Positions 34,371 to 48,484 are shown, counted from the stretch's first letter. The stretch: DNA of 64,000 nt from Loigolactobacillus binensis (GCF_005405165.1 NZ_BJDN01000014.1:1-64000), one strand, 5' to 3'. Program-made: numbers and translations. The notes: a model not told the origin generated them from the letters alone.

Positions 34371-35453
34371 ATGGACGAAATGTTTGAACAGTTGCAAGCG
34401 GTAGTCGATCGCCATGAAGAATTAGAGGGCTTGCTATCCGATCCAGAAGTGATCAGTGATACCCAGCGCTTTATGAAACTGTCGAAAGAAGAAGGCGAAA
34501 TCCGCGAAACAACGGAGAAATATAAGCGCTATAAAGATGTGTTAGCTCAAATCACCGAAAATGATGCGCTGCTGCGGGAGAAGCTAGATCCAGAAATGGA
34601 TACTATGGTCAAACAAGACCTAGCAGAATTAAATGGTGAAAAAGAAAAGCTTGAAGAAGAAATGACCTTACTAATGTTGCCTAAAGATCCGAATGATGAT
34701 AAAAATATCATTATGGAGATTCGCGGTGCCGCTGGTGGGGATGAAGCGAGTTTATTTGCCGGCGACCTGCTCAATATGTATATGCGCTACGCTGAAAAAC
34801 AAGGTTGGCAAGTGGAAACGGTTGATGAAACGCCGACTGAAGTTGGTGGGTTTAAAAGTGTGGTGATCATGATCACCGGTGATAGTGTTTATTCTAAATT
34901 GAAGTTTGAAAATGGTGCGCACCGGGTGCAACGCGTTCCTCAAACCGAATCGCAAGGGCGGGTACACACCTCAACGGCTACTGTAGCCGTCATGCCTGAA
35001 TATGATGCAGTCGATCTGGAAATCGACCCTAAAGATATTCGAACGGATGTTTATCGGTCATCTGGTGCCGGTGGCCAGCATATCAATAAAACATCATCTG
35101 CAGTGCGGATGACGCATTTGCCAACGGGGATCGTCGTTGCCATGCAGGATCAGCGTTCACAGCAGCAAAACCGGGAAAAAGCAATGCAGATCTTACGGAC
35201 CCGGGTCTATGATTACTATGAAAGCCAAAACCAAAATGAATATGATGAAAATCGTAAACAATCGGTGGGAACGGGCGATCGCTCTGAACGAATCCGAACG
35301 TATAATTATCCGCAAAATCGGGTGACTGATCATCGAATCGGCTTAACCTTGAACAAATTGGATCGGATCATGAATGGTGAATTAGAAGAGATTATTGACG
35401 CGTTGATTCTTCATGACCAAACCGCTAAATTGGAGCAGCTCCAAAATGACTAA
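34371..35453 (+). CDS. prfA: Peptide chain release factor 1
   Basis: RF1 ends translation at UAA and UAG. The 360-residue protein has the stop-codon recognition tripeptide P-x-T as Pro190-Gln-Thr192 (VPQTESQGR) and the catalytic GGQ in [14 protein letters not shown] (about 230-243). PrmC, which methylates the GGQ glutamine, is encoded next and overlaps its 3' end by eight bases. Confidence 0.96.
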   Translation: MDEMFEQLQAVVDRHEELEGLLSDPEVISDTQRFMKLSKEEGEIRETTEKYKRYKDVLAQITENDALLREKLDPEMDTMVKQDLAELNGEKEKLEEEMTLLMLPKDPNDDKNIIMEIRGAAGGDEASLFAGDLLNMYMRYAEKQGWQVETVDETPTEVGGFKSVVIMITGDSVYSKLKFENGAHRVQRVPQTESQGRVHTSTATVAVMPEYDAVDLEIDPKDIRTDVYRSSGAGGQHINKTSSAVRMTHLPTGIVVAMQDQRSQQQNREKAMQILRTRVYDYYESQNQNEYDENRKQSVGTGDRSERIRTYNYPQNRVTDHRIGLTLNKLDRIMNGELEEIIDALILHDQTAKLEQLQND

Positions 35454-36282
35454 TCCAACTTTTTTTGAGGCCTTGCATTGGGCCTCTATTTTTTTAGAAC
35501 AACACCAACAAGAAGATGCCGGGCGGTTTTTACTATTGGAACGGCAGCATTGGACCACAACACAATTATTGCTGCATTATCGGGAAGTGATACCACTTGC
35601 GGTTTGGCAACAATTTCAAGCCGATGTTCGTCGTTTTGCGGCAAATGAGCCAGCACAATATATTGTGGGTCACGCGCCGTTTTTTGGTCATGAATTTAAG
35701 GTGACCCCAGCCACGCTGATTCCCCGGCCAGAAACGGAAGAGCTAGTGGAATGGGTGCTCAACGAATTGCCTAGCCACCCGTTGAAAATATTGGATCTAG
35801 GCACGGGTAGTGGGGCGATCGCCATTAGTTTGAAGCTGGCCCGCCCGCAATGGCAGGTTTGGGCCAGCGATATTTCGCCAGCGGCACTAGCGGTGGCGAA
35901 AATCAATAGTCAGCAGTTAGCGGCGCCCCTAACGTTTAGAAAAAGTGACGTTTACGCACAATTAGCGGCGGAGCATTTTGATGCGATCGTCAGCAATCCG
36001 CCGTATATTGCGACCAGTGAGCGCAACGTGATGGATACCCGCGTATTAGCCTATGAACCAGCAACCGCATTATTTGCGGCCGAAGCTGGACTAGGACTTT
36101 ATCGCCGCATTTTACAAGGCTTGCCCCAGCAGTTACAACCAGATGGGCAATTTTTTGGCGAATTTGGGTATCGGCAACGGCCTGCATTAACTAGGTTGGT
36201 CGCGCAGCTGTTACCGGCTGCGCAAGTGGCCTTTCGGCGTGATATCAGCGGCCATCAGCGTATGTTGCAAATTAAATTATAA
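35446..36282 (+). CDS. prmC: Release factor glutamine methyltransferase
   Basis: Methylates the GGQ glutamine of RF1 and RF2 using S-adenosylmethionine. The 278-residue protein has the N-terminal helical substrate domain, [12 protein letters not shown], the SAM loop [14 protein letters not shown], and the catalytic NPPY (184-187). The ATG is inside the end of prfA, with TTGGAG upstream, so translation is coupled. Confidence 0.94.
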   Translation: MTNPTFFEALHWASIFLEQHQQEDAGRFLLLERQHWTTTQLLLHYREVIPLAVWQQFQADVRRFAANEPAQYIVGHAPFFGHEFKVTPATLIPRPETEELVEWVLNELPSHPLKILDLGTGSGAIAISLKLARPQWQVWASDISPAALAVAKINSQQLAAPLTFRKSDVYAQLAAEHFDAIVSNPPYIATSERNVMDTRVLAYEPATALFAAEAGLGLYRRILQGLPQQLQPDGQFFGEFGYRQRPALTRLVAQLLPAAQVAFRRDISGHQRMLQIKL

Positions 36283-36299
36283 TAGTGAAAGAAGGAAAA

Positions 36300-37328
36300 A
36301 TGTTGGAAACAAAAGTTTTTCAACCAGATCAATTAACTGCTGCAGCTGCAGAACTAGCGGCTGGTGAGTTGGTGGCTTTTCCAACGGAAACAGTTTATGG
36401 ATTAGGTGCAGACGCCACTAATGAAGCGGCCGTTAAAAAAGTTTATCAGGCTAAGGGCCGGCCTAGCGACAACCCTTTGATCGTACATGTGGCCGACGTA
36501 GCAACCGTTAAAAAATATGTCGCCACTTTTCCAGAAAAGGCGGTAAAACTAACACAAGCCTTTTGGCCAGGATCGTTAACCATTATTTTGCCCTTAAAAC
36601 CAGGGGCCTTTTCTAAAACCGTGACCGGTGGGCTAAATACAGCAGCGTTTCGCAATCCGCGTAACCAAGTCACGCTGGACCTGATCAAAAAATTAGGGCG
36701 GCCAGTGGTAGGACCGTCTGCCAATACTTCAGGGAAACCTAGTCCAACACTGGCTAAACATGTGCTACATGATCTAGCTGGTAAAATTGCCGGCGTAGTC
36801 GATGATGGGCCTACCGGCGTCGGTTTGGAATCGACTGTAATCGACCTTAGCGGCCCGACACCGACGATTTTGCGGCCTGGTGCCGTGACCAAGGCGGATA
36901 TTGAAGCTGTGATCGGTTCGATCACCGCGGATCATCATCAGGTTAAAGCCGATGAAGTGCCTAAGGCGCCGGGAATGAAGTATAAGCATTACGCACCCAA
37001 TGCGCAGGTTTACATGACGGCCGACGCTGATTTTCCAGCGGCGATTGCTTGGGCTAAAACCCAGCAAGTGCCATTCGGTGTGTTGGCAACGGATGAGATT
37101 TTGGCTGGGTATCCGGAACTAGAGCCGACTTATCGTTTTTCGTTAGGTGATTCGATTGTTACGGCTAGTCACCATTTATTTGACGGTTTACGCCATTTTG
37201 ATCAATTACCGGAAGTTAAATTAATTTTAGCGCAAACTTTTTCAGTTCAGGGATTAGGGGCCGCGTATATGAATCGTTTAGCTAAATCTGCGGGGCAGCA
37301 ACATTTTGAAAAAACCGGCGGCAAGTAA
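36300..37328 (+). CDS. tsaC: L-threonylcarbamoyladenylate synthase (Sua5/YwlC type)
   Basis: Makes TC-AMP from threonine, bicarbonate and ATP, the first step of tRNA t6A formation completed by TsaB/TsaD at 11-14 kb. The 342-residue protein has the YrdC domain (FPTETVYGLGADATNEAAVK near 25-44, GPSANTSGKPSPT) and the extra C-terminal Sua5 domain found in Firmicutes. The ATG at 36300 follows GAAGGA; a GTG at 36285 was rejected. Confidence 0.93.
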   Translation: MLETKVFQPDQLTAAAAELAAGELVAFPTETVYGLGADATNEAAVKKVYQAKGRPSDNPLIVHVADVATVKKYVATFPEKAVKLTQAFWPGSLTIILPLKPGAFSKTVTGGLNTAAFRNPRNQVTLDLIKKLGRPVVGPSANTSGKPSPTLAKHVLHDLAGKIAGVVDDGPTGVGLESTVIDLSGPTPTILRPGAVTKADIEAVIGSITADHHQVKADEVPKAPGMKYKHYAPNAQVYMTADADFPAAIAWAKTQQVPFGVLATDEILAGYPELEPTYRFSLGDSIVTASHHLFDGLRHFDQLPEVKLILAQTFSVQGLGAAYMNRLAKSAGQQHFEKTGGK

Positions 37329-37334
37329 ATTGGG

Positions 37335-37345
37335 TATGGTATAAT
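37335..37345 (+). promoter_or_regulatory. Extended -10 promoter of glyA
   Basis: TATAAT (37340-37345) is preceded by TGG, an extended -10 element, and no good -35 is seen. It lies 75 bases before glyA. Confidence 0.6.
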
Positions 37346-37419
37346 TTGCATATTCAGTCAATGGCTTAACTGAATTAAGTACGCTTAAGCGTAAAATTAA
37401 TTTTGGAGGACGAGGCCCA

Positions 37420-38670
37420 ATGGATTTTAACGTTGAAGATCAGGAAGTTTGGCAAGCAATTCACCAAGAAGAGCAGCGGCAAGAACATAATATTGAATTG
37501 ATCGCATCGGAAAATATTGTTTCTGACGCGGTTCGCGCAGCTCAAGGCAGTGTTTTGACGAATAAGTACGCTGAAGGTTATCCTAAACACCGTTTTTATG
37601 GCGGTTGCGAATATATTGATGTGATTGAGCAGTTAGCGATTGATCGTGCTAAAGAACTTTTTGGCGCAGAATACGCCAATGTACAACCGCACTCCGGTTC
37701 TGGGGCTAATATGGCGGCCTATTCGGCGCTTTTACAACCTGGCGATCGGGTGATCGGCATGAGCTTAGCAGAAGGCGGGCATTTGACTCACGGTGCCCCG
37801 ATGAGTTTTAGCGGCCAAACCTATGATTTCAAGAGTTATGGCGTTGATGCGACTACTGGACGCATTGATTTTGCGGCTGTTCGAAAATTAGCCCATGACT
37901 TTCAACCTAAAATGATCGTGGCTGGCGCCTCGGCCTATAGTCGTGAAATCGACTTTAAACAGTTCCGGGAAATTGCCGACGAAGTCGATGCTTACTTAAT
38001 GGTAGACATGGCCCACATTGCGGGCTTGGTGGCGGCTGGTTTGCACCAAAGTCCAGTGCCGTATGCTGACATTGTGACGACGACGACCCATAAAACGTTA
38101 CGCGGTCCTCGGGGCGGATTGATCTTAGCTAAGGAACAATACGCTAAGGCCATTAATTCGGCTGTTTTTCCTGGTATTCAAGGTGGTCCTTTAGAACACG
38201 TGATCGCTGGTAAAGCAATTGCCCTTAAGGAGGCCTTGCAACCAGCTTTTAAAACTTATGCCCAACAGATCTTGGTTAACGCTCAGGCAATGGCGACAGT
38301 CTTTAATGCCGATCCACGGGTCAAAGTGATTTCTGGTGGCACGGATAATCATTTAATGTTATTGGATGTGACACCATTTGGTTTAACTGGGCGCGACGTT
38401 CAAGATTTATTGGATACGGTCAGCATCACCGTTAATAAAAATACGATTCCGGGTGAACAAAACGGTCCTTTCCGGACTAGTGGTATTCGGATCGGTACGC
38501 CGGCAATCACCACGCGGGGCATGAAAGCAGCTGAAGCTAAGCAAGTTGCCCAGCTGATTTTAAAGGCGATCGAACAACGTGAAGATCCTAACGCCTTGGC
38601 GGAAGTTAAGCGGGAAGTCTTTGCTTTGACCGAACAATTTCCGATCAATGCAAAAAGTTTTGAATTTTAG
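37420..38670 (+). CDS. glyA: Serine hydroxymethyltransferase
   Basis: PLP enzyme that converts serine to glycine and charges tetrahydrofolate with a one-carbon unit. The 416-residue protein has the PLP lysine at about 225 in [14 protein letters not shown], the [11 protein letters not shown] substrate motif, and [18 protein letters not shown] precedes the ATG. It forms its own unit with a terminator after it. Confidence 0.96.
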   Translation: MDFNVEDQEVWQAIHQEEQRQEHNIELIASENIVSDAVRAAQGSVLTNKYAEGYPKHRFYGGCEYIDVIEQLAIDRAKELFGAEYANVQPHSGSGANMAAYSALLQPGDRVIGMSLAEGGHLTHGAPMSFSGQTYDFKSYGVDATTGRIDFAAVRKLAHDFQPKMIVAGASAYSREIDFKQFREIADEVDAYLMVDMAHIAGLVAAGLHQSPVPYADIVTTTTHKTLRGPRGGLILAKEQYAKAINSAVFPGIQGGPLEHVIAGKAIALKEALQPAFKTYAQQILVNAQAMATVFNADPRVKVISGGTDNHLMLLDVTPFGLTGRDVQDLLDTVSITVNKNTIPGEQNGPFRTSGIRIGTPAITTRGMKAAEAKQVAQLILKAIEQREDPNALAEVKREVFALTEQFPINAKSFEF

Positions 38671-38718
38671 CTAGCCATAGCGGCGGTAATTCGCTAGAAT
38701 ATAAGTAACCATATTGGG

Positions 38719-38756
38719 AAAACGGGGCACGCTGAGAATCTAGCGTGTGCCGTTTT
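38719..38756 (+). terminator. Hairpin after glyA
   Basis: AAAACGGGGCACGCT and AGCGTGTGCCGTTTT pair with two mismatches and end in TTTTC. Confidence 0.7.
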
Positions 38757-38806
38757 CTGCAGTCTGCAACTAAATCAGGCAATTCAATCAATAGAGGAGT
38801 GCAATC

Positions 38807-39436
38807 ATGGGAGAACTACATGTAATTGATCATCCATTAGTCCAACACAAGTTAACGATTATTCGGGACAAACGGGTCGGAACCCAGCAATTCCGCCAAG
38901 TCGTGAATGAAATCGCAACATTAATGGCTTATGAGGTCACACGCAATATGGCAACGGAAGACGTTGTTGTGGAAACGCCGATCGCAAAAACAACGCAGAA
39001 AACATTAACGGGTAAAAAAGTGGCGATCGTGCCGATCTTGCGTGCCGGCCTTGGGATGGTCGATGGCTTCTTAGAATTGATCCCCGCAGCTAAGGTAGGT
39101 CATATCGGGATGTATCGTGATCACGAGACTTTGAAACCAGTTGAATATTTCGTTAAAATGCCAACTGACATTGATCAGCGAGAAATGTTTGTTGTTGATC
39201 CTATGCTGGCAACTGGCGGTTCCGCGATCATGGCGATTGATGCGTTGAAAAAACGCGGTGCTAAGCAGATTAAATTTGTTGGTCTAGTGGCAGCACCAGA
39301 AGGGGTCAAAGCTTTACAAGAAGCTCATCCCGATGTTGATATTTATGTTGCCGGGCTAGATGACCATTTAAATGAAGATGGTTATATCGTCCCTGGTTTA
39401 GGTGACGCAGGTGATCGTTTATTCGGTACAAAATAA
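38807..39436 (+). CDS. upp: Uracil phosphoribosyltransferase
   Basis: Salvages uracil to UMP with PRPP. The 209-residue protein has the PRPP motif [10 protein letters not shown] (about 131-140) and the uracil-binding C-terminal [17 protein letters not shown] precedes the ATG. The position directly upstream of the ATP synthase operon is conserved in Firmicutes. A weak terminator follows. Confidence 0.96.
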   Translation: MGELHVIDHPLVQHKLTIIRDKRVGTQQFRQVVNEIATLMAYEVTRNMATEDVVVETPIAKTTQKTLTGKKVAIVPILRAGLGMVDGFLELIPAAKVGHIGMYRDHETLKPVEYFVKMPTDIDQREMFVVDPMLATGGSAIMAIDALKKRGAKQIKFVGLVAAPEGVKALQEAHPDVDIYVAGLDDHLNEDGYIVPGLGDAGDRLFGTK

Positions 39437-39460
39437 TTTAAAAGATGAGTTCGACTTATG

Positions 39461-39495
39461 CTGGCTAATAAAGCGAGTTAGGCCGGGCTTTTTTT
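39461..39495 (+). terminator. Weak terminator after upp
   Basis: TGGCTAA and TTAGGCC pair imperfectly, with GGGC before seven T. Confidence 0.45.
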
Positions 39496-39560
39496 GTTGT
39501 TTCTAATGAACGTAGATCGTGGATATTAAACATAAAAAATAAATTATTTTTTTATGTTTT

Positions 39561-39749
39561 TTCGCGAAAATCCGCGAATTACTGCGTTTTTAGTGAAGAT
39601 AAATCGCTTCCGCAAGGGTGAACAGACTTTTGTATTTTTAGTTCATTGGTGGTATTATAACGTTTGTATTTTAGACCTATATTGCCAATATATCGTCTGA
39701 AGTCTTTTCTGCAAATGTGCTTTAATGCGGTCTAGTTCTATGCTACACT
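39561..39749 (+). promoter_or_regulatory. ATP synthase operon promoter region
   Basis: This gap of about 337 bases (39496-39832) contains no gene. TTGTAT (39630-39635) and TATTAT (39653-39658) are 17 bases apart, a good promoter. A second candidate is TTTAAT (39721-39726) with an extended -10 TGC-TACACT (39744-39749), also 17 bases apart. Upstream lies the palindrome TTCGCG-N6-CGCGAA (39561-39578), a possible operator. Confidence 0.55.
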
Positions 39750-39832
39750 CAGAATACAGTGACTTTGTGTACATATGGTTTAACCGTGCAACACTGTGGA
39801 AGCAAATCGGTTGTGAAAAGAGGTGAGATTCT

Positions 39833-40549
39833 GTGAATGAAGAGAGTTACGTGGTAAAGTTTTTGGGCATTTCCTTTAACCTTACCAACGTTGTCTCGGG
39901 ATTGATAGCAATGGTCATCGTATTTTGTTTGGTTTGGTTTTTGTCCCGTAATTTAACTTTACGGCCAAAAGGTAAGCAAAACGTGTTGGAATGGTTGATC
40001 GACTTTACCAACGGGATTGTCTCAACTAACGTACCAGGCGAGCAAGGCAAACGGTTCAATTTATTAGCTTTTGTGCTGTTTTTATTTATTTTTATTGCCA
40101 ACCAAATGGGCTTGTTAGTTCAGGTCATCATCGGCGGTAAAACTTTGATCAAATCGCCAACGTCTGATCCAATGGTCACGATGTCCTTGGCTCTGCTAGT
40201 CTTACTAGTATCACATTATTTTGGGGTTGCGATCTTCGGTGTTAAGGGATATTTGGTCAATTCCTATATGCGCCCAGTTAGCTTCATGCTACCAATTAAT
40301 ATACTAGAAGAGTTTACTAATTTCCTGACGCTAGCATTCCGTCTATACGGGAACATTTTTGCCGGTGAAGTGCTGCTGACTCTGATCGGCAGCGTCGCAA
40401 AGTCTCATGGTCTCGTGACAACAGTTGTCGCGTTACCGCTGGAGATGATCTGGCAAGGATTCTCAGTCTTCATTGGTAGTATCCAAGCTTATGTATTCGT
40501 CACCTTGTCCATGGTTTATATTTCGAAGAAAGTTGAAGTCGAAGAATAA
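39833..40549 (+). CDS. atpB: ATP synthase Fo subunit a
   Basis: The stator half of the proton channel. The 238-residue membrane protein carries the essential Arg (about 169) in TLAFRLYGNIFAGE. It starts at GTG eight bases after GAGGTGAG. First gene of the atpBEFHAGDC operon. In fermentative lactobacilli the complex mainly pumps protons out at the cost of ATP. Confidence 0.95.
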   Translation: MNEESYVVKFLGISFNLTNVVSGLIAMVIVFCLVWFLSRNLTLRPKGKQNVLEWLIDFTNGIVSTNVPGEQGKRFNLLAFVLFLFIFIANQMGLLVQVIIGGKTLIKSPTSDPMVTMSLALLVLLVSHYFGVAIFGVKGYLVNSYMRPVSFMLPINILEEFTNFLTLAFRLYGNIFAGEVLLTLIGSVAKSHGLVTTVVALPLEMIWQGFSVFIGSIQAYVFVTLSMVYISKKVEVEE

Positions 40550-40565
40550 ACTCAACAAACTCTAG

Positions 40566-40793
<228 letters not shown>

Positions 40794-40800
40794 TCGCTAT

Positions 40801-40825
40801 AGGCAGCGCTAAGTCTGCCTTTTTT
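40801..40825 (+). terminator. Internal terminator-like hairpin between atpE and atpF
   Basis: AGGCAG (40801-40806) and CTGCCT (40815-40820) pair around CGCTAAGT and are followed by a run of T. The 118-base spacer atpE-atpF is the longest in the operon and also holds GTGTCCG/CGGAACAC (40867-40886). Confidence 0.65.
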
Positions 40826-40911
40826 GATTGAACAAAATTTTTTTGGATTTGCTAATGAATTAAGCGGTGTCCGTGCCGCGGAACACATTCTTACAAAGGA
40901 GGTGTCAATAG

Positions 40912-41436
40912 ATGCTTTCACATTTCGTTATTGGTGCAGCCAGTGGCTTATATGTTGGCGATTTACTGTTCTATGCGATCTCATTCATTATTTTAGTTGC
41001 GTTGGTCAAGCATTTTGCTTGGGGCCCAGTTACAAAAATGATGGATCAACGAGCCGATAAAATTTCCGGTGATTTGGATTATGCGGAGAAGTCCCGTAAT
41101 GAGGCTAGTGAATTAGCCGCTAAACGTCAGGCTGAACTGGATAAGTCACAGACCGAAGCGACAACTATTGTGACCACTGCTCGCCAAAATGGTGAAAAGC
41201 AGCGGCAAACGATCATTGACCAAGCACAATCTGACGTGACGACTTTAAAGGCCAATGCCCAAAAAGATATCGTACAAGAACGTGCGGATGCACTGAAGAG
41301 TGCACAAAATGATGTCGCTGCCTTATCTATTGAGATTGCTTCTAAAATCATTCAAAAAGAACTGAATGCCACTGACCAAAAGGCACTGATTGATTCTTAT
41401 ATCGAAGGGTTGGGGAAGCAAAATGGCGCTAGATAA
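40912..41436 (+). CDS. atpF: ATP synthase Fo subunit b
   Basis: The peripheral stalk: one N-terminal membrane helix (about 15-32) and a long Ala/Gln/Glu-rich coiled coil, 174 residues in all. AAAGGAGG precedes the ATG. The gene overlaps atpH by 14 bases. Confidence 0.94.
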   Translation: MLSHFVIGAASGLYVGDLLFYAISFIILVALVKHFAWGPVTKMMDQRADKISGDLDYAEKSRNEASELAAKRQAELDKSQTEATTIVTTARQNGEKQRQTIIDQAQSDVTTLKANAQKDIVQERADALKSAQNDVAALSIEIASKIIQKELNATDQKALIDSYIEGLGKQNGAR

Positions 41437-41965
41437 GTATACGATCGGGCAACGTTACGGCACAGCCTTATTTGATCTAGCGACAGAACAAGGAACGGTT
41501 GATACCGTCTTTGCCGACGTGATGGCATTACAGCAGGTTTTTGCTGATACGCCAACGTTAGGTAGCGTATTGACCAACGCAACGTTGACCTTAGAACAAA
41601 AGCAACCAATTTTAACTAGCTTGCAGCAAGGTGCGACGGTTAGTGTTAAGAATTTGTTGCAAATGGTTTTTGATTATGGGCGAATGAACGAGATGCCGTT
41701 TATTTTAGCAGCTTTTGTTCAGCGCTATGATCAAGTTAACGGAATTGTGCATGCTAAAGTAACATCGGCCGTTCCGCTAACCAGTGAGCAGCAACAAGCT
41801 TTATCCACACAACTTGCAACGCGTTTGGGTGCCAAACAGATTGAGATTAAAAATACTGTTGATGAGACAGTTATCGGTGGCTTAATTGTTGAAGCCAATA
41901 ATTTAGTTATTGATGGTAGTATTCGTAAACGATTAGCTCAAGTGCAACAATTACTATTAGGTTAG
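41423..41965 (+). CDS. atpH: ATP synthase F1 subunit delta
   Basis: A 180-residue stator protein connecting subunit b to the alpha3beta3 head; the C-terminal [19 protein letters not shown] is the family signature. The ATG lies inside the end of atpF, so translation is coupled. Confidence 0.94.
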   Translation: MALDKYTIGQRYGTALFDLATEQGTVDTVFADVMALQQVFADTPTLGSVLTNATLTLEQKQPILTSLQQGATVSVKNLLQMVFDYGRMNEMPFILAAFVQRYDQVNGIVHAKVTSAVPLTSEQQQALSTQLATRLGAKQIEIKNTVDETVIGGLIVEANNLVIDGSIRKRLAQVQQLLLG

Positions 41966-41976
41966 TGATTGAGTAA

Positions 41977-43530
<1,554 letters not shown>

Positions 43531-43544
43531 AAGGAGATGAGATT

Positions 43545-44480
43545 ATGGCTGAATCATTAACTGAGATCAAACGCCGGATCGCATCGACTAAAAGTACCGA
43601 AAAGATTACCCAAGCCATGCAAATGGTTTCGGCATCTAAGTTGAATCAGATCGAAAAAAAATCAACTGCTTATCAGCTATATTCTTCTAAAATTCGCGAA
43701 ATTGTGACGCATATGGCCGCCGCGCAATTATTAGCAATCAATAATTCTAATGATCTACGCGAAAAGGCCGCTGATCCGCAAACCACAAAAGATCAGATCA
43801 AAGTCAGCAGTATGCTTCAACAGCGGCCGATCAAAAAGACTGGCTACCTGGTGATCACTTCTGATCGTGGTTTAGTGGGGAGTTATAATAGCAGTGTTAT
43901 CAAGGCGGTCACTGACATGATCACCACCGACCATAAGTCGGCTGATGAATATGTTTTTATGGCTGTTGGCGGAACTGGTGCGGACTTTTTCAAAAATCGC
44001 GGCATGAATATTACGTATGAATATCGTGGTGTTAGTGATGTTCCAACTTTTAACGAAGTGCGGGAAATCGTCACTACTGCGGTTTCGATGTATGATTCAG
44101 GTGTATTTGATGAGTTGTATGTTTGTTACAATCACCATGTTAATACTTTGCGCTCAGAATTTCGGGCAGAAAAAATGCTACCGATTTCCGATCTAGATGT
44201 TGCGGAAGTTCAGGATCAGCATATTGAGTACATCGCCGACCCTTCCCAAGAGGATGTGTTGGATGCTATTTTGCCACAGTATGCTGCTAGTTTGATCTTT
44301 GGGGCCTTGATGGACGCCAAAGCAGCGGAGCATTCTGCTGGTATGAACGCAATGCGCAGTGCAACTGATAATGCCAATGATTTGATCGACAAATTGACGT
44401 TGACCTATAACCGGGCGCGTCAAGGTGCGATCACGCAAGAACTTACAGAAATTACGGCCGGAGCTAGTGCCTTAGAATAG
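43545..44480 (+). CDS. atpG: ATP synthase F1 subunit gamma
   Basis: The 311-residue central rotor shaft. The N-terminal IKRRIASTKSTEKITQAMQM and the C-terminal NRARQGAITQELTEI helices form the coiled coil inside the head. AAGGAG precedes the ATG. Confidence 0.96.
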   Translation: MAESLTEIKRRIASTKSTEKITQAMQMVSASKLNQIEKKSTAYQLYSSKIREIVTHMAAAQLLAINNSNDLREKAADPQTTKDQIKVSSMLQQRPIKKTGYLVITSDRGLVGSYNSSVIKAVTDMITTDHKSADEYVFMAVGGTGADFFKNRGMNITYEYRGVSDVPTFNEVREIVTTAVSMYDSGVFDELYVCYNHHVNTLRSEFRAEKMLPISDLDVAEVQDQHIEYIADPSQEDVLDAILPQYAASLIFGALMDAKAAEHSAGMNAMRSATDNANDLIDKLTLTYNRARQGAITQELTEITAGASALE

Positions 44481-44499
44481 TTCTGGTAATTAAAAATGA

Positions 44500-45963
<1,464 letters not shown>

Positions 45964-45974
45964 GAGGTGCACAA

Positions 45975-46400
45975 ATGGCTGACAAACCAGTTTTGACAGT
46001 TAATATTGTCACTCCTGACGGCATCGTTTATGATCATCACGCAACGATGATCATTGTTAAAGCTTTAGACGGTCAGTTAGGGATCATGCCTAACCATGAG
46101 CCGATCATTGCACCGTTACAGATTGATGAAGTGCGCGTCAAGCGTGCGGATAAGCCTGATCGTGAGGATGCGATCGCGGTTAACGGTGGTTTTATGGAAA
46201 TGTCTAATAATGTTGCTTCGATCGTCGCTGATTCAGCTGAACGTGAACGGGATATTGATGTGTCCCGGGCACAGCTGGCTGAACATAACGCTGAAGAGCG
46301 GATCAAGGCGGCTAAGGAGAAGCACGATACTGATGAATTAGCGCGTGCACAGATCAAGTTACGCCGTGCTTTGAATCGTATTAATGTAGCCAAACATTAA
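45975..46400 (+). CDS. atpC: ATP synthase F1 subunit epsilon
   Basis: A 141-residue regulatory subunit: an N-terminal beta-sandwich (VNIVTPDGIVYD, then GQLGIMPNHEPIIAPL) and a C-terminal helical hairpin. AGGAGG precedes the ATG. It closes the operon and a terminator follows. Confidence 0.95.
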   Translation: MADKPVLTVNIVTPDGIVYDHHATMIIVKALDGQLGIMPNHEPIIAPLQIDEVRVKRADKPDREDAIAVNGGFMEMSNNVASIVADSAERERDIDVSRAQLAEHNAEERIKAAKEKHDTDELARAQIKLRRALNRINVAKH

Positions 46401-46408
46401 ACAAAAAG

Positions 46409-46444
46409 CAGTCCAGCATAAATTTTATGTTAGGCTGTTTTTTT
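46409..46444 (+). terminator. Terminator of the atp operon
   Basis: CAGTCCAGCATAA and TTATGTTAGGCTG pair with small mismatches, followed by seven T. Confidence 0.8.
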
Positions 46445-46529
46445 ATTTAATGCTGTTAACACCGACTTCTCAGGAAAATCCTGACAATTTGATTGGTCTA
46501 TGTTAGAATGGTGACAAGGAAAAACCGGC

Positions 46530-46564
46530 GGATGCAATGCTGTTTTTGGGTTGCATCCCTTTTT
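46530..46564 (+). terminator. Leader hairpin before the DUF1146 gene
   Basis: GGATGCAA (46530-46537) and TTGCATCC (46551-46558) are perfect arms followed by CTTTTT. It lies 45 bases before the DUF1146 start and could act as an attenuator or a second terminator of the atp operon. Confidence 0.5.
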
Positions 46565-46608
46565 CACGGCTTAATTGCGCGTTATTCGCGTGAAGGAGGA
46601 ATTTGATT

Positions 46609-46842
46609 GTGCAAAACATCGGTATTCAAGCCATTATTACCTTAGCTGCCTATTTTATTTTTACCGGTGTCGCTTTTTGGGCGTTACAGGCAGTTCGCTT
46701 TGATCATTTACTACGTCCCGGTCATGTTCCACAAGCGCAAACCCTGTTCGTGATCTTAGCGGCCGTTTTAGGTTATTTATGCACTACTTTTTTCTTAAGT
46801 TTTATTGATAACACCCGTAACTTATTATTTTTATTAAAATAG
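46609..46842 (+). CDS. DUF1146-family membrane protein (YwzB-like)
   Basis: A 77-residue protein with two membrane helices (about 8-26 and 44-62), a family always found between atpC and murA in lactobacilli. Function unknown. GTG 46609 lies nine bases after AAGGAGG; TTG 46603 is too close to it. Confidence 0.8.
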   Translation: MQNIGIQAIITLAAYFIFTGVAFWALQAVRFDHLLRPGHVPQAQTLFVILAAVLGYLCTTFFLSFIDNTRNLLFLLK

Positions 46843-46917
46843 TTACGTTTAATAGTGAAAGTACATTATAATAAAGATTCAAGACACAATCTAGTCAGTT
46901 TGACGGAGGGAAAATCC

Positions 46918-48282
46918 ATGGAAAAATTGATCGTGCGCGGTGGTCAAAGATTGAACGGAACGGTTGAGATCGAAGGGGCTAAGAATGCGGTATTACCGAT
47001 TCTGGCAGCCAGTATCTTAGCTGCGCAAGGCCAAATGACATTGGAAAACGTACCGATTTTGTCCGATGTTTTCACGATGAATGAAGTATTAAATGTGCTG
47101 CATTTAAACTTAGAATTCGATCAACTACGTAAAACGATCGTCTTAGATGCTACCGGCGATCTATCGTTTGAGGCACCATTGGAATACGTTTCAAAAATGC
47201 GGGCCTCAATCGTTGTTTTAGGGCCACTATTAGCGCGCTTAGGGCATGCACGAGTTGCGATGCCGGGTGGCTGTGCGATCGGCACACGACCGATCGATTT
47301 GCATCTCAAGGGCTTTGAAGCGTTGGGCGCAACAATCGAACAACATGCCGGGTACATTGAGGCGCGTGCGGCTAAATTAGTTGGCGCAAACATTTATTTG
47401 GATTTTCCCAGTGTCGGTGCGACTCAAAATATTATGATGGCCGCAACGTTAGCGGAAGGCACTACTGTGATAGAAAACGTGGCGCGGGAACCAGAAATTG
47501 TTGATCTGGCCAACGTGCTTAATAAAATGGGCGCTAAGATCGTTGGTGCTGGTACAGATACCCTGCGGATCGAAGGCGTCAAAAGTCTCCATGGTTGCAC
47601 GCATAGTATTATTCAAGATCGAATCGAAGCTGGGACTTTTATGGTGGCAGCAGCGATCACAGGGGGCAATGTTTTAGTTAAGGATGCCATCAAGGAACAT
47701 AACAAACCGTTGATCTCTAAACTTGAAGAAATGGGCGTTACCGTTGTCGAAAATGATGCTGGCGTTCGGGTCATTGGTAAGCAGCATCTACGGCCAACTA
47801 GCGTTAAGACCCTGCCTCATCCAGGGTTTCCCACGGATATGCAAGCTCAAATGACGGTGTTACAATTGGCGGCCACCGGCACTAGTTTGATGACCGAAAC
47901 CGTTTTTGAAAATCGGTTCATGCATTTGGAGGAATTGCGCCGGATGAATGCCGATTTTAAAATTGAAGGGCGCTCGGTGCTACTTTATGGACCAACAGCG
48001 TTTAATGGCGCGGAAGTAGCTGCCTCCGATCTACGGGCCGCGGCTGCGCTGACTATTGCTGGATTAGTGGCGAAGGGCTATACACGGGTGACCAACTTAA
48101 AATACTTAGATCGTGGTTATTATCATTTTCAGCAAAAATTGCGGGCACTTGGTGCGGCGATCGTACGGGTTACGGAACCGGCTAATCAGGAGCGCTTAGA
48201 TAGCACGGCTTTTACTAAAGAGCTCGCTTATCAGCGTGAACAAGATCAAGTGCAACGGTTAACTTCACTGGTTAAACCTTAA
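46918..48282 (+). CDS. murA: UDP-N-acetylglucosamine 1-carboxyvinyltransferase
   Basis: First committed step of peptidoglycan synthesis: transfers enolpyruvate from PEP to UDP-GlcNAc. The 454-residue protein has the catalytic, fosfomycin-binding Cys at about 119 in [15 protein letters not shown], and [15 protein letters not shown] at the N-terminus. ACGGAGGG precedes the ATG. It has a charged C-terminal tail of about 30 residues beyond the usual end. Low-GC Firmicutes usually have a second MurA elsewhere. Confidence 0.95.
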   Translation: MEKLIVRGGQRLNGTVEIEGAKNAVLPILAASILAAQGQMTLENVPILSDVFTMNEVLNVLHLNLEFDQLRKTIVLDATGDLSFEAPLEYVSKMRASIVVLGPLLARLGHARVAMPGGCAIGTRPIDLHLKGFEALGATIEQHAGYIEARAAKLVGANIYLDFPSVGATQNIMMAATLAEGTTVIENVAREPEIVDLANVLNKMGAKIVGAGTDTLRIEGVKSLHGCTHSIIQDRIEAGTFMVAAAITGGNVLVKDAIKEHNKPLISKLEEMGVTVVENDAGVRVIGKQHLRPTSVKTLPHPGFPTDMQAQMTVLQLAATGTSLMTETVFENRFMHLEELRRMNADFKIEGRSVLLYGPTAFNGAEVAASDLRAAAALTIAGLVAKGYTRVTNLKYLDRGYYHFQQKLRALGAAIVRVTEPANQERLDSTAFTKELAYQREQDQVQRLTSLVKP

Positions 48283-48289
48283 AAACTAG

Positions 48290-48328
48290 CAGCTATTCGC
48301 CGATCATTGTGGGGGATAGCTGTTTTTT
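48290..48328 (+). terminator. Terminator after murA
   Basis: CAGCTAT and ATAGCTG pair around a 19-base loop, followed by six T. Confidence 0.65.
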
Positions 48329-48393
48329 GATAAAATTTTAACTTTTAAACCGACTAGAGAGCGGCTCCAGTGGTTTTCGTCCCTGTGAAGTTA

Positions 48394-48402
48394 TGCTATA
48401 AT
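48394..48402 (+). promoter_or_regulatory. Extended -10 promoter of mbl
   Basis: TATAAT (48397-48402) is preceded by TGC, with TTTTCG 17 bases upstream. A small leader hairpin AAGTGTCA/TGGCACTT follows at 48441-48459. Confidence 0.65.
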
Positions 48403-48484
48403 TCAATATTGATTGGGCTAGTAGACTGGCTCGAAACCGAAGTGTCATTGTGGCACTTGGTTATGTGAGAGGAGAAATATAAAT

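Noticed and set aside
36446..36925. Antisense ORF of 159 codons inside the Sua5/TsaC gene
   Set aside because: Shadow of a strongly conserved gene on the other strand; composition is that of a reverse-complement reading.
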